Part shown: in pieces, positions 24,491-40,209 of the stretch
Numbering within the stretch: position 1 is the first letter of the stretch
How the letters are laid out: every line of letters begins with the position of its first letter
Assembly: GCA_018857735.1 (NCBI GenBank)
Contig: JABMCL010002254.1
Span: 124,001 to 188,000 of the forward strand
Length of the DNA: 64,000 bases
Reading direction: 5' to 3'
Source of the DNA: Alviniconcha marisindica
Lineage: Eukaryota > Mollusca > Gastropoda > Provannidae
The notes under the pieces: model-generated
Told to the model about the DNA's origin: nothing
The model's input: only the letters and a program-made list of their open reading frames with translations
Databases searched by the model: none
Program-made: the position numbers and the translations under genes

Positions 24491-25315
24491 AAGATATCAG
24501 CGGTACACAAAATGTAGGAGAAGTTTTGAGCCACCACAGTACCATCAGCGGTACACAAAATGTAGGAGAAGTTTTGAACCACCACAGTACCATCAGCGGT
24601 ACACAAAATGTAGGAGAAGTGTTGAACCACCACAGTACCATCAGTGGTACACAAAATGTAGGAGAAGTGTTGAACCACCACAGTACCATCAGCGGTACAC
24701 AAAATGTAGGAGAAGTGTTGAACCACCACAGTACCATCAGCGGTACACAAAATGTAGGAGAAGTGTCGAACCACCACAGTACCATCAGCGGTACACAAAA
24801 TGTAGGAGAAGTTTTGAACCACCACAGTACCATCAGCGGTACACAAAATGTAGGAGAAGTGTTGAACCACCTCAGTACCATCAGCGGTACACAAAATGTA
24901 GGAGAAGTGTTGAACCACCACAGTACCATCAGCGGTACACAAAATGTAGGAGAAGTGTTGAACCACCACAGGACCATCAGCGGTACACAAAATGTAGGAG
25001 AAGTGTTGAACCACCACAGTACCATCAGCGGTACACAAAATGTAGGAGAAGTGTTGAACCACCACAGTACCATCAGCGGTACACAAAATGTAGGAGAAGT
25101 GTTGAACCACCACAGACCATCAGCGGTACACAAAATGTAGGAGAAGTGTTGAACCACCACAGTACCATCAGCGGTACACAAAATGTAGGAGAAGTGTTGA
25201 ATCACCACAGTACCATCAGCGGTACACAAAATGTAGGAGAAGTGTTGAACCACCACAGTACCATCAGCGGTACACAAAATGTAGGAGAAGTGTTGAACCA
25301 CCACAGGACCATCAA
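24491..25315. repeat. Minisatellite, 48-bp unit, about 17 copies
   Basis: The unit is 'accatcagcggtacacaaaa' plus 'tgtaggagaagtgttgaacc' plus 'accacagt'. Because the period is 16 codons, several frames on both strands stay open for 200-300 codons. They have no start context, codon signature or similarity, and I treat them as artefacts. Confidence 0.97.
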
Positions 25316-25329
25316 ACTACACTTTGTTG

Positions 25330-26690
25330 CAAAAGACTCAGCGGCTCTAAAAATATAACAGCATGAGACTTCAGTGACCTTGACACTGATGATAGCAAAA
25401 CAATCATTGCTAGATGCTCTGGTTCATGATAATGAATCAACATACTATATGTTTGGCTACAAAAGCTTAAACAATTCAGAGGATATTATCAGGACAATGA
25501 TGTTTCAAACCATGACCCTGACCTTGCACATAGCAAAGAAATCTTTCTACAAGACACTGTACTCTGGCTTATGATAACTGTACCATCAAACAAAGTTTGG
25601 TAGCAAAAGATCAGACATTGAGAAGATATAACAAAAAGTCATATTTTGATTATATTAACCCTCACTGTGATCTTGACCTTGAAGCTAGCAACCCAATTTT
25701 CCCCCATGACACTCTGGATTATGATGATGTACCACTACGAAGTTTGGTTATAAAAGGTTCAGAAGATAATTGTCATTGAGACAAATACAAAATGGAAATT
25801 CTGAATGTTTGCTGTTACCCTGATGTTCAACAGCAATCCAATATTAAAATTTAAAACATTTTTCAGGACATGTTGATTAATGATCATCTACCATCAAATT
25901 AAGCTTGCTTCCCACAGAATCCTTAGTTCAGAAGGTACAGTACAGTCATATTTTTATTATATTATCCCTCACCATCACCTTGAAGATAGCAACAAATATT
26001 TTTGCATGACACTCTGGCTTATGATGATGTACCACAGTTCAGCAGTTCAGAAGGTATCATCCACATAAACATTGATTGAAATTCTGAATAATAACAATGG
26101 CTTTGACCTTGGGCACAGTCATCCAATATTGTTACTCGACACCATGGCTTACGATCATCTACCATCAATCTAAGTTTGGTTACAAAAGTTAGTTAAAAAA
26201 AAAAAAAAATCATTTGTTCAGAAGTAAAAAACATATTTTGATTATATATGCCCTCACTGTGAACATGACCTCAAAGATATCAACCCAATTTTGTTGTTGT
26301 TGTTTTGCATGACCCTCCAGCTTATGATGATGTATTATCACACAAAATCTGGTTACAAAAGGTTCAGCAGATCAGAAGACATTGCCTGGACAAACATTAA
26401 CTGGAGTTTTGAATGCCTTCTGTGACCCTGAACATAGCCATCTAGCATTTTCACAGGGCGCCTTGGCTTATCATGATCTACCATCAACCAATGTTTGGTT
26501 GCAAAAGGCTCATTAGTTGCGAAAATATACTTGAAACAGTCATATTTTCAGTCTCCAGGCCCTCACTGTGACCTTGACCTTAAAGATAGCAACCCCATTT
26601 TTGCAGGACACTCCATCTCATGATGATGCACCAACATACCAAGTTTGGTTACTAAAGCTTGAGTGGTTCAGAAGCTACGTGGCAAAAGCC
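25330..26690 (+). repeat. Dispersed repeat element, about six degenerate tandem copies of 210-250 bp
   Basis: Each copy contains 'gtgaccttgacctt', 'gatagcaacccaatttt', 'gcatgacactctggcttatg' with 'atgatgtaccatcaaac', then 'agtttggttacaaaaggttc'. Related single or multiple copies lie at 5816-6600 (inverted), 46590-47100 and 60890-61130. The terminal part of the family ('attccagtatgccccctcta') follows at 27020-27050 after an expansion of 44-bp units. A non-autonomous transposon family seems likely. Confidence 0.75.
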
Positions 26691-26694
26691 CAGA

Positions 26695-27035
26695 CACATG
26701 GACAGACAGACAGAATGACAGCAGGATAGGCCAACACGGTGATTCCAGTATGGACAGACAGACAGAATGACAGCAGGATAGGCCAACACGGTGATTCCAG
26801 TATGGACAGACTGATCCAGATATGACAGCAGGATAGGCCAACAGGTGATTCCAGTATGGACAGAATGACAGCAGGATAGGCCAACACGGTGATTCCAGTA
26901 TGGACAGATGACAGCAGGATAGGCCAACATGGTGATTCCAGTATGGACAGAATGACAGAATGACAGCAGGATAGGCCAACACGGTGATTCCAGTATGGAC
27001 AGAATGACAGCAGGATAGGCCAACATGGTGATTCC
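26695..27035. repeat. Minisatellite, about 44-bp unit, about 8 copies, inside a dispersed element
   Basis: The unit is 'gacagcaggataggccaaca' plus 'cggtgattccagtatggaca' plus 'gaat'. It sits between the last core copy of the dispersed element and that element's end, which in the copies at 47060-47100 and 43860-43915 carries 'agcaattccaatatacctcc'-like sequence. This is a second independent expansion within the family. Confidence 0.9.
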
Positions 27036-27559
27036 AGTATGCCCCCTCTAACCCTGTTATGAGGAGTATAAAAAATCCCACACACTGACACTGACAAAAT
27101 CATGCTGTGTTGAAAATGACTTGCACCAGATAAAACCCCAGACAAATCCCCATCACAAATGTATTCCTCTGCCACTGAAGAAAAGAGGGGGGAACAGCAG
27201 CTGACACCACCACAAGAAAGAGGGGGGAACAGCAGCTGACACCACCACAAGAAAGAAAGCACAGCCCAAGAGGGACAGTTTGACAAATCACCCTCAAAGT
27301 GAATAAAACACACAAAAAAGGAAATACCTCAGGGCCACCGCCGGTGACAATCTACAGCAGAAACATAGGTACTGAGGTTATTATGGATGGTTCACATGTC
27401 AATGGTGCGATCAGCGTATCTACCTTGTCTGTAGTAAAAACGCTAGTTCTAACTTCATCACTGCACTCGCCCCAATAAACACGCAGGATCTGATTCAGAA
27501 GCATTTTGGTTATGGCCATTATACCCAGCATGCCGCAAGAATTAGGCTGGATTATACAT
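27036..27559. other. SEC23 intron 14, unassigned part
   Basis: A 37-bp direct duplication (gaaagaggggggaacagcag, ctgacaccaccacaa) lies at about 27178-27255. Otherwise nothing is recognised. Confidence 0.5.
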
Positions 27560-28010
27560 GCCTGATCCAACTTCCCTCAGCAAATTCGGTTCCGTTTTTC
27601 CAAAGAAGGCCTGGATCACATTGTACAAAGCCAACCCAGATCCGATCTGGATGATCTGGTCAAGTTTTAGGCAAATGCATCTTGTCTGGAGGCAAGTCGT
27701 TGTGCAAGAATCACTGGGCCCAGTTTGCTGTTTCTGGCAGAATGCAACCGGCCTACTACCAGTTTCCCACTTTCAGACTTGGTTGCATTCTTCCACAGAT
27801 GGCCCAGATCATATTGTGCAAAACCAGCCCAGATCCAATTGGGTTCTGGTGGACTATATCAAGTTTTGGCCAAATGGATCCGGTCTGGAAGTAAGCCGGA
27901 GTTCCAGAATCATCCAGCCTGCTCCTGGCCATTGCTTCCAAGCTGATCCGGATTGGATGCAGATCAGATCTGGCTTGTTTACTGGGAATGTATCAACATC
28001 TGTAGTCAAA
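27560..28010 (+). repeat. Diverged direct repeat, about 190 bp, two to three copies
   Basis: Blocks beginning at about 27590 and 27785 share 'ttgt.caaa.cca.cccagat', 'tcaagtttt.ggcaaatg.at' and 'tctggaagtaag'-like strings. They look like a tandemly duplicated dispersed repeat. The open frame across them (152 codons) resembles repeat-derived spurious proteins, not a family I can name. Confidence 0.5.
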
Positions 28011-28129
28011 GCATGAGATTACTATGGATGAGTACATGTCATCACTGTAATCAGTGTAGCTCCATCTGTAATAATGACAGGTTTTGAGATTACAATGGAT
28101 GGCTCATACTCTATCACTGCAATCAGTAT

Positions 28130-28580
28130 GTATTACATGAGAAGTCAAAACATGTGATTACTGAGGATGGATCAGATGTCATCAGTGCATCAGCATCTGT
28201 AGTAAAGACACAGGTATTGAGATTACTATGGATGGATCACACAGCTGCAGTCAAAACAGGAGATTACCATGGATGAATCACATGACATCACTGCAATCAG
28301 CATATCTATGTCTGTAGTCAAAACAGGAGATTACCATGGATGAATCACATGACATCACTGCAATCAGCATATCTATGTCTGTAGTCAAAACAGGAGATTA
28401 CCATGGATGAATTACATGACATCACTGCAATCAGCGTATCTATGTCTGTAGTCAAAACAGGAGATTACCATGGATGAATCACACGTCATCACTGCAATCA
28501 CTGAATAAGCATATCTATGTCTGTAGTCAAAACAGGAGATTACCATGGATGAATCACATGTCATCACTGAAATCAGTGTA
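28130..28580. repeat. Minisatellite, about 66-bp unit, about 6-7 copies
   Basis: The unit is 'gagattaccatggatgaatc' plus 'acatgacatcactgcaatca' plus 'gcatatctatgtctgtagtc' plus 'aaaaca'. Diverged copies extend left to about 28010. Confidence 0.9.
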
Positions 28581-29609
28581 CATCTGCAGGAGCACCGTCA
28601 TTTACACCAAATCTACAATTATCCACATACAATCTCTACTATCTAGAGTAATACTCCAGATAAGCTCTCTATTACTCCAGGAAAAATGATGACTGAGCAA
28701 AACAATTCACCACAAAAGATCTTTACTACTGTTGCCCTTTGCTACGGGACAAATGATTGCAGCACAAGATAATCTACCCAACAAAGGCCCAAATGTATGA
28801 AGAGCAAATACAGTTAAAGACTGATCATCCATATCCCAATTTGATAAAGAGTCCGTAAGTCCAGCTCTCCTTCCGTATGCACCAGTCATCAAAAGGCTCC
28901 ACAATAGCTGTTTGCCTATGTTTACTTTTAGATGACAATATTTCACTGTTTTACCAATAAGGCTGTGTCCATGACATTGCAAACTGGAAGCTGACAGGAC
29001 ACTGCAAGACAACAGCCTTGTCAGTTTCTGCTTTCAAAGTGTCAAAAGTTCACTTCCATAGTAGCAGATGTCACTGATTCAATGACCCCTTCCCATTCAA
29101 GATTTTCCTGTCCCCTCTTTGCCATCTGTGTTGATTATGATGTGTCTTGATGTGTGAATCCAAATTTCTTGAATAATTTGTAGTCTTCAATGGTACATGG
29201 GATGGCCTCAGTCTGTTCATTTTCTCAATAGCAGCCGTTGTCAATAATGGCAGCATCAGTCACCATTTTTACAGTGCTCAGGATGCTTAAAGGTAGAAAA
29301 ATAAATCTGTAACTTTAAACATACTTAGGCCAGTCAGAATGTCATATTTATGCTCCACACATACCAATTGTTTTAATGTTGTCACTGTTTAGAATATGAT
29401 TATTTGCTCCTCATACATATGGGCCAACACCTCATACATATGGGCAAAGATCATTACTGTATCCTCTTTTGTTACAGAGAAAAAGATAACAGAGCAAAAC
29501 AGTCCATCAACATGAGATCTTTAATGCTATTGTCCCTTTCTTGTTATAGTGAAAATGACAAAACCTGAGGAAAGCAAAATAGCTACATCCAGCCCACCAA
29601 AACTCAGTG
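28581..29609. other. SEC23 intron 14, unassigned part
   Basis: No exon, RNA gene or repeat is supported. Confidence 0.5.
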
Positions 29610-30805
29610 TCACCGCCAGAGAAGATGCCACTGTACCAACACTACACAGCCTATCAAAACTGTCATAGGCCAGACAAGATGCCACTGTACCAACACTACA
29701 CAGCCTATCGAAACTGTCATAGGCCAGACAAGATGCCACTGTACCAGCACTACACAGCCTATCAAAACTGTCATAGGCCAGACAAGATGCCACTGTACCA
29801 GCACTACACAGCCTATCAAAACTGTCATAGGCCAGACAAGATGCCACTGTACCAACACTACACAGCCTATCAAAACTGTCATAGGCCAGACAAGATGCCA
29901 CTGTACCAACACTACACAGCCTATCAAAACTGTCATAGGCCAGACAAGATGCCACTGTACCAACACTACACAGCCTATCAAAACTGTCATAGGCCAGACA
30001 AGATGCCACTGTACCAGCACTACACAGCCTATCAAAACTGTCATAGGCCAGACAAGATGCCACTGTACCAACACTACACAGCCTATCAAAACTGTCATAG
30101 GCCAGACAAGATGCCACTGTACCAGCACTACACAGCCTATCAAAACTGTCAAAGGCCACTGTACCAACACTACACAGCCTATCAAAACTGTCATAGGCCA
30201 GACAAGATGCCACTGTACCAACACTACACAGCCTATCAAAACTGTCATAGGCCAGACAAGATGCCACTGTACCAACACTACACAGCCTATCAAAACTGTC
30301 ATAGGCCAGACAAGATGCCACTGTACCAACACTACACAGCCTATCAAAACTGTCATAGGCCAGACAAGATGCCACTGTACCAACACTACACAGCCTATCA
30401 AAACTGTCATAGGCCAGACAAGATGCCACTGTACCAACACTACACAGCCTATCAAAACTGTCATAGGCCAGACAAGATGCCACTGTACCAACACTACACA
30501 GCCTATCAAAACTGTCATAGGCCAGACAAGATGCCACTGTACCAACACTACACAGCCTATCAAAACTGTCATAGGCCAGACAAGATGCCACTGTACCAAC
30601 ACTACACAGCCTATCAAAACTGTCATAGGCCAGACAAGATGCCACTGTACCAACACTACACAGCCTATCAAAACTGTCATAGGCCAGACAAGATGCCACT
30701 GTACCAACACTACACAGCCTATCAAAACTGTCAAAGGCCAGACAAGATGCCACTGTACCAACACTACACAGCCTATCAAAACTGTCAAAGGCCACTGTAC
30801 AAACA
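29610..30805. repeat. Minisatellite, 54-bp unit, about 22 copies
   Basis: The unit is 'ataggccagacaagatgcca' plus 'ctgtaccaacactacacagc' plus 'ctatcaaaactgtc', highly homogeneous. Three different frames (one plus, two minus) stay open for 415-476 codons because the unit is 18 codons and stop-free in those frames. Two truncated 39-bp units occur at about 30152 and 30790. Confidence 0.97.
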
Positions 30806-30943
30806 CTACACAATCAACCAAACACATTCTTCCTTCCTCCTTCTTTCCATCTAGATGTTGATAACAGCACACAGTGCACACCCCTTCCCTCAGTGCATGC
30901 ACACATCCTTCCATGATGCAAAGCACCCCCCCCCCTCCACAAT

Positions 30944-30947
<4 letters not shown>

Positions 30948-30982
<35 letters not shown>
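30948..30982. repeat. CA microsatellite
   Basis: About 17 CA dinucleotides between C-rich flanks. Confidence 0.95.
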
Positions 30983-30987
<5 letters not shown>

Positions 30988-31344
30988 CCCCACTGTGCAC
31001 ACACAACCTTTCCCAAACGCAGCCCCCTTCCACAGTTCATTGGTTGTTTAAGTCACATGATTTACCTTCTAAATTTAGCATGTGTGTGATACTGATAAAT
31101 GTAAAACAGGGAAGTCAAACACATGTATGTCAGCCCGTTGTTGAAAACATTTTTGTTTTCACCTGTTCTTCTTGTGCCTATGATAACATCATTTTATGTA
31201 GGCAACACATGATCATACAAATTTGAAAATGCTCGTCTTATTGCATGTAAATAAATTGTTTGCAATTCGTCAGCACATGAGCTTGCTTTCTTGAATGCTC
31301 AAAATCTAAAGCAAGAGTGCTGAGTATTGTATGGCTTTAACTGT

Positions 31345-31428
31345 AGTTGCACTCCACTGTATCCAGCAGTTCTCCACTGTATCCAGCAGTTCTCCACTGT
31401 ATCCAGCAGTTCTCCACTGTATCCACAA
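31345..31428. repeat. Short tandem repeat, about 20-bp unit, 4 copies
   Basis: 'tccactgtatccagcagttc' repeated four times, the last copy diverging. Confidence 0.9.
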
Positions 31429-31689
31429 CTGTGATCTCAACCATGTACTGGAAACTAAAATATATGATTTACTGACTGCAACTATGCAATTTATGTCTGA
31501 TTCAATCTGAAGCCCAAAATTGTCATCTGCAGACCTGATACGGCACATGCATAAAAGATGGGGTGATGACACTGGTGAAGTGAATGCAGATCTAGGTCCA
31601 CAGAGGTTATTTTGTCTGTGAACACGCCCGAGTGTCTGCGGACAAGCTGTAAGCCCCGTGAACACAGGGCTTTAGGCTGCAAGTGCAGA

Positions 31690-32160
31690 ATGTGGGTGGG
31701 TCCATGGGGTTTAGGGCTGGGGTTAACCCAGTCATAAGGTCATAACCCTAGCCCCGAACCCTCACCCAAACACTAACCCTCAACATGCAAAACCTGTGCT
31801 ACTGAGGCACAGTGTACGGACCTATATTTAGAAGGTAAGTCATGCGACCTAACAACCAATGAATGATCAGTCCTGGTGCGATGGCTAGCCACATGTTATG
31901 CACACACACACACACCACCCTTCCACAGTGTGCAGACATATGCACACACACACACACATGTAAATATACACACACACTTCCACAATGTACATGCATGCAT
32001 GCAAACACAAACATACATACCTGTCCCCAAGGCACACATACACACACATGTAAACATACACACACCCTTCTGCAGTGCACACCACAAATACATGTTCACT
32101 GTGCACTTCCCCTTCCATGGTGTGCGCGCACACATACACACACACACACACCAAAACTCC
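31690..32160. repeat. Telomere-like patch and CA-rich low-complexity stretch
   Basis: 31736-31790 has 'aaccctagccccgaaccctc' and 'acccaaacactaaccctcaa', similar to 4420-4440. 31900-32155 is imperfect CA/ACAC repeat with 'ttccacagtg' interruptions. No gene is seen. Confidence 0.7.
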
Positions 32161-32169
32161 ACTGAGCTA

Positions 32170-33196
<1,027 letters not shown>

Positions 33197-33209
33197 TCAA
33201 ATGCCTGAA

Positions 33210-33305
33210 CTGCACCCCCCCCCCCCCCCCCCCACTTCCAAGCTCAAACTCTTCATTTACAATCAAACATCTAACTCCCCCCCCCCCCCCCCCCCCCACC
33301 CACCT
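33210..33305. repeat. Two poly-C tracts
   Basis: Two runs of about 17-18 C separated by about 45 bases, a few dozen bases upstream (minus strand) of SEC23 exon 13. Prone to slippage and to assembly error. Confidence 0.9.
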
Positions 33306-33439
33306 GCCCCCCACCATGTTCAGCAACTATTCTAGTTGTATACACAGAGGTCATGCTCAATGCATTTTTGGGGGTAAATATGGCGTTTTGGGAGTGCTGT
33401 GCACATTTTGGCCACATCACTGCATCATCATACACAAAA

Positions 33440-34262
33440 TGACTGAACACCGATTGAACAAGTTATGGCTCACTGTGGCTGCGGTGTCACTGAACACTAG
33501 ATCTACTTGCAAACTCAGCACCGATTGAACTAGTTATGGCTCACTGTGGCTGCCGCGTCACTGAACACTAGATCTACTTGCAAACTCAGCACCCACTGAA
33601 CAAGTTATGGCTCACTGTGGCTGCCACGTCATTCAACACTAGATCTACTACTGTGGCTGCCATGTCACTCAACATTAGATCAACTACTGTGGCTGCCACA
33701 TCATTCAACACTAGATCTACTACTGTGGCTGCCATGTCACTCAACACTAGATCTACTACTGTGGCTGCCATGTCACTCAACACTAGATCTACTACTGTGG
33801 CTGCCACGTCATTCAACACTAGATCTACTACTGTGGCTGCCATGTCACTCAACACTAGATCGACTACTGTGGCTGCCATGTCACTCAACACTAGATCACT
33901 ACTGTGGCTGCCACATCATTCAACACTAGATCTACTACTGTGGCTGCCATGTCACTCAACATAAGATCTACTACTGTGGCTGCCACATCATTCAACACTA
34001 GATCTACTACTGTGGCTGCCATGTCACTCAACACCAGATCTACTACTGTGGCTGCCAGTCATCAACACTAGATCTACTACTGTGGCTGCCATGTCACTCA
34101 ACACTAGATCACTACTGTGGCTGCCATGTCACTCAACACTAGATCTACTACTGTGGCTGCCATATCATTCAACACTAGATCTACTACTGTGGCTGCCATG
34201 TCACTCAACACCAGATCTACTACTGTGGCTGCCATGTCACTCAACACTAGATCTACTACTGT
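33440..34262. repeat. Minisatellite, 36-bp unit, about 20 copies
   Basis: The unit is 'actactgtggctgccatgtc' plus 'actcaacactagatct'. The first three copies are 70-bp variants with 'gttatggctcactgtggctg'. Lies in SEC23 intron 12. Both strands keep a 12-codon periodic open frame. Confidence 0.95.
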
Positions 34263-34377
34263 GCATCCAGTCACATACACCCCTGTATCCGGTCACATAC
34301 AACCCTGCATCCAGCCACCCCCCCCCACCCTCATCCAGTCACATCAAAATCAATAACATTTCAATGGTATTCATCCC

Positions 34378-34790
34378 AACACCCTTGCATCCAGCCACAT
34401 CAAAACCAACACTCCCAACACCATTCATCCCATACACCCCTGCATCCAGCCACATCAAAACCAACACTCCCAACACCATTCATCCCATACACCCCTGCAT
34501 CCAGCCACATCAAAACCAACACTCCCAACACCATTCATCCCATACACCCCTGCATCCAGCCACATCAAAACCAACACTCCCAACACCATTCATCCCATAC
34601 ACCCCTGCATCCAGCCACATCAAAACCAAACTAATTCATCCCAAAGCATCCAGCCACATCAAAACCAACACTCCCAACACCATTCATCCCATACACCCCT
34701 GCATCCAGCCACATCAAAACCAACACTCCCAACACCATTCATCCCATACACCCCTGCATCCAGCCACATCAAAATCCATAACATTTCATT
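34378..34790. repeat. Minisatellite, 55-bp unit, about 7 copies
   Basis: The unit is 'catccagccacatcaaaacc' plus 'aacactcccaacaccattca' plus 'tcccatacacccctg', with one short copy at about 34620. Confidence 0.95.
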
Positions 34791-36064
34791 GGTATTCATC
34801 CCAGCACCGTTCAGTGATGCCTGTTCTAATGTAACCTACACAGAACAATGGCCACAATGTCCAGAACTGGGGCTGTGACTATGAATTGGGCCTAAATCTC
34901 AAGGCTACTGACAATGGCCCCAAAATGGTAACCATAGACAGGGACTACATCAAAGTCCGGGCTGAACCTCGGGCCTAAACAGCCAATATTTAGGCTAGCG
35001 ATTTCGCTGGACTAAAGGTCATAGCCCCGGGACTATGACTGCTTTTAGCCTTGTTATGCTTGGAAAGTTGGTTTTTCTTGTTGTTTTTGTTTGTTTTAAG
35101 CAGTTGTGGCTTTACGTCTGAATCCAGCGGCTTCTCTCTCACTCTCTTTTTTTTTTTTTAAATCATCAAGACTGCATGTTTTGATTGTTTGTATTTTACT
35201 ACTGGAACACTCACATGAGGTGATATCGACATCTTTCGTTTGCTTCGTCAAATGAGTACTAGGTGTTTGTCGGCCAAAGCTCTTTCATTTTGGAGGGAAG
35301 AAAGGTCGCTCTAGCCGAGCAACGCAGGCATAGTGACTGATTAATGTGATTGTACAATTTAATGTTTGCAAATTATTATGAGAGCAAGTTTGCTTGACGT
35401 CTTACATTCTCATTTGATTTATTTTTTTGTTATTTAAATTCATCTGCACAGCGTAGGCTACCTGATTTCACAATGTCCACTCGCCTTTCTGACAAGTTCA
35501 AAATGGCAGATGCAGCAGACGATGCTACAGTTACTCGATTCAGTAAATGCCAAGAACAATATCCCCATCGAAGATGTCAATAGATTAGCGTTTTTACGAA
35601 TAATGACCTCGTCGAGATGGCTTAGGTGTTGCAGAAGTAAAACATGGCGAATCACATCCAGAATCGAAGCCTGCTAGGCATGCCTTCACCTAAAGTGCAT
35701 GTTTACTGAGGTTTGTGTGTGAAAAATACATCGCAGGAAAGTGAACGAAGCGTGTTGGTTCACATGCCCAGATGGGATTGCCCCGTCTCAAGTTAGCACA
35801 AGCGATGGCGCGTGTGATGACCCCTTTCTTATCAGCGCAAAGTCAGTGACTCTGTTGTCTCGACCATCGTCCATGTCCAAGTTTACGAACTTTGCCCGAC
35901 TCAAAGTCTCGGACTCTAAAGTCAGGGACTTTGGTTTAGGCCTGGCCTACCGTAGTCCCGATTCATAGTTAAGGCCCCTGATGACAATGCCTGCAGTTAT
36001 GAGTATCAAAGAAGCAGGCATCCAGCCCAGAGAGCCGCATCCCTTCACCAACTGCCCTTGGCGC
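34791..36064. other. SEC23 intron 12, unassigned part
   Basis: No exon is supported. Short open frames at 35458-35968 have no recognisable similarity. Confidence 0.5.
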
Positions 36065-36880
36065 ACTTGGCTGCTGAACGCTTCCATCACAAGTGCCAGG
36101 ATGCATGCTTTAATCACAAGTGCCAGGATGCACGCTTTGACTGGAAGTGCCAGGATGGATGCTTTGACCAGAAGCGCCAAGAAGAGAGGCTTTGTTTGAT
36201 CAGAAGTGCCAAGATGGAGGCTTTGATCAGAAGTGTCCAAAAGAGAGGCTTTGTTTGATCAGAAGTGCCAAGATGGAGGTTTGGCTTGGTCAGAAGAGCC
36301 AAGATGGAGGCTTTGATCAGAAGTGCGAGGATCAGAAGTGCCAAGATGAGGCTTTGATCAGAAATGCTAGGGTCAGAAGTGCCAAGATGGAGGCTTTGAT
36401 CAGCAGTGCTAGAATCAGAAGTGCCAAGATGAAGGCTTTGATCAGAAGTGCCAGGATCAGAAGTGCCAAGATGGAGGCTTTGATCAGAAGTGCTAGGATC
36501 AGAAGTGCCAAGTTGGAGGCTTTGATCAGAAGTGCTAGGATCAGAAGTGCCAGGATGCAGGCTTTGATCAGAAGTGCTAGGATCAGAAGTGCCAAGTTGG
36601 AGGCTTTGATCAGAAGTGCTAGGATCAGAAGTGCCAGGATGCAGGCTTTGATCTGAAGTGCTAGGATCAGAAGTGCCAGTGCAGGCTTTGATCTGAAGTG
36701 CTAGGATCAGAAATGCCAGGATGCAGGCTTTGATCTGAAGTGCTAGGATCAGAAATGCCAGGATGCAAGCTTTGATCTGAAGTGCTAGGATCAGAAGTGC
36801 CAGGATGCCGGCTTTGATCAGAAGTGCCAGGACGGAGGTTTTGATCAGAAGTGCTCGGAACAGAAGTGCCAGGATGGAGG
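36065..36880. repeat. Minisatellite, about 42-bp unit, about 20 copies
   Basis: The unit is 'atcagaagtgccaagatgga' plus 'ggctttgatcagaagtgcta' plus 'gg', itself a dimer of a 'gatcagaagtgc' core. The left end has longer variants. Confidence 0.95.
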
Positions 36881-37016
36881 CAGCAACATGTGGGTTGAGG
36901 CCAGCACAACAGCATGGCATGAAGAGTCACAGATGCTGAGAGATTGTTGTTCTCTGCCGTGGATAATACTGATAACTGATAACACTGCCATGAAGGTCCA
37001 TTTCAGTTTGAGACTA

Positions 37017-39824
<2,808 letters not shown>

Positions 39825-40209
39825 TAAACATGGTGCTTAACATCCACAGAAACCATAAGGCGTATTAGGGATGGGGAGGAGAGGTGGAGGGGGTATGGGG
39901 GGGGGGGGGTTTATATACCTTCGCTGGGGAGGGGGAATGGGGAGAGAATTATATACCTATTGCTGGGGAGGGGGTATGGGGGGGGGGATTATATACCTAT
40001 CGCTACGCTGTCACCACCAGAATGACTTATGCATTAAGATGGGCAGCAATGAGAGCCATTTTAATGTTTCATTAATTGTGAGGGACAAAGTCACAAGACA
40101 GTATCTACAGACCACAACTTTTGAAGAGAGAGGAGAGCCGAAGCGGATTCGAACCGAGGTCCCTCTGCTTACCAGCCTGACGCCTTACCGCAAGGCCAAA
40201 CCGGCTCTC
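39825..40209 (-). mobile_element. tRNA-derived SINE
   Basis: A 77-base tRNA-like head at 40133-40209, read on the minus strand: 8-bp terminal stem GAGAGCCG...CGGCTCTC, A box TGGCCTTGCGGTAAGG, B box CGGTTCGAATCC. The T and anticodon stems do not pair well, so it is a SINE head and not a working tRNA. The body runs left through G-rich slippage tracts to 'gtaaacatggtgcttaacat' at about 39830, which recurs at 32680 (5'-truncated copy). Related tail sequence lies at 13405-13450 and 63560-63605. Confidence 0.75.

Noticed and set aside
24396..25358. Open frames of 200-300 codons on both strands with 16-residue repeats
   Set aside because: A 48-bp tandem unit keeps several frames open at once. The array is inside a SEC23 intron.
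29527..31040. Open frames of 415-476 codons with 18-residue repeats
   Set aside because: Same cause, 54-bp unit. Mutually exclusive frames on both strands argue against coding.
40133..40209. Functional tRNA gene
   Set aside because: The 77-base head has a good acceptor stem and A/B boxes, but the T and anticodon stems pair poorly and it continues into a repeat body. A SINE is the better reading.
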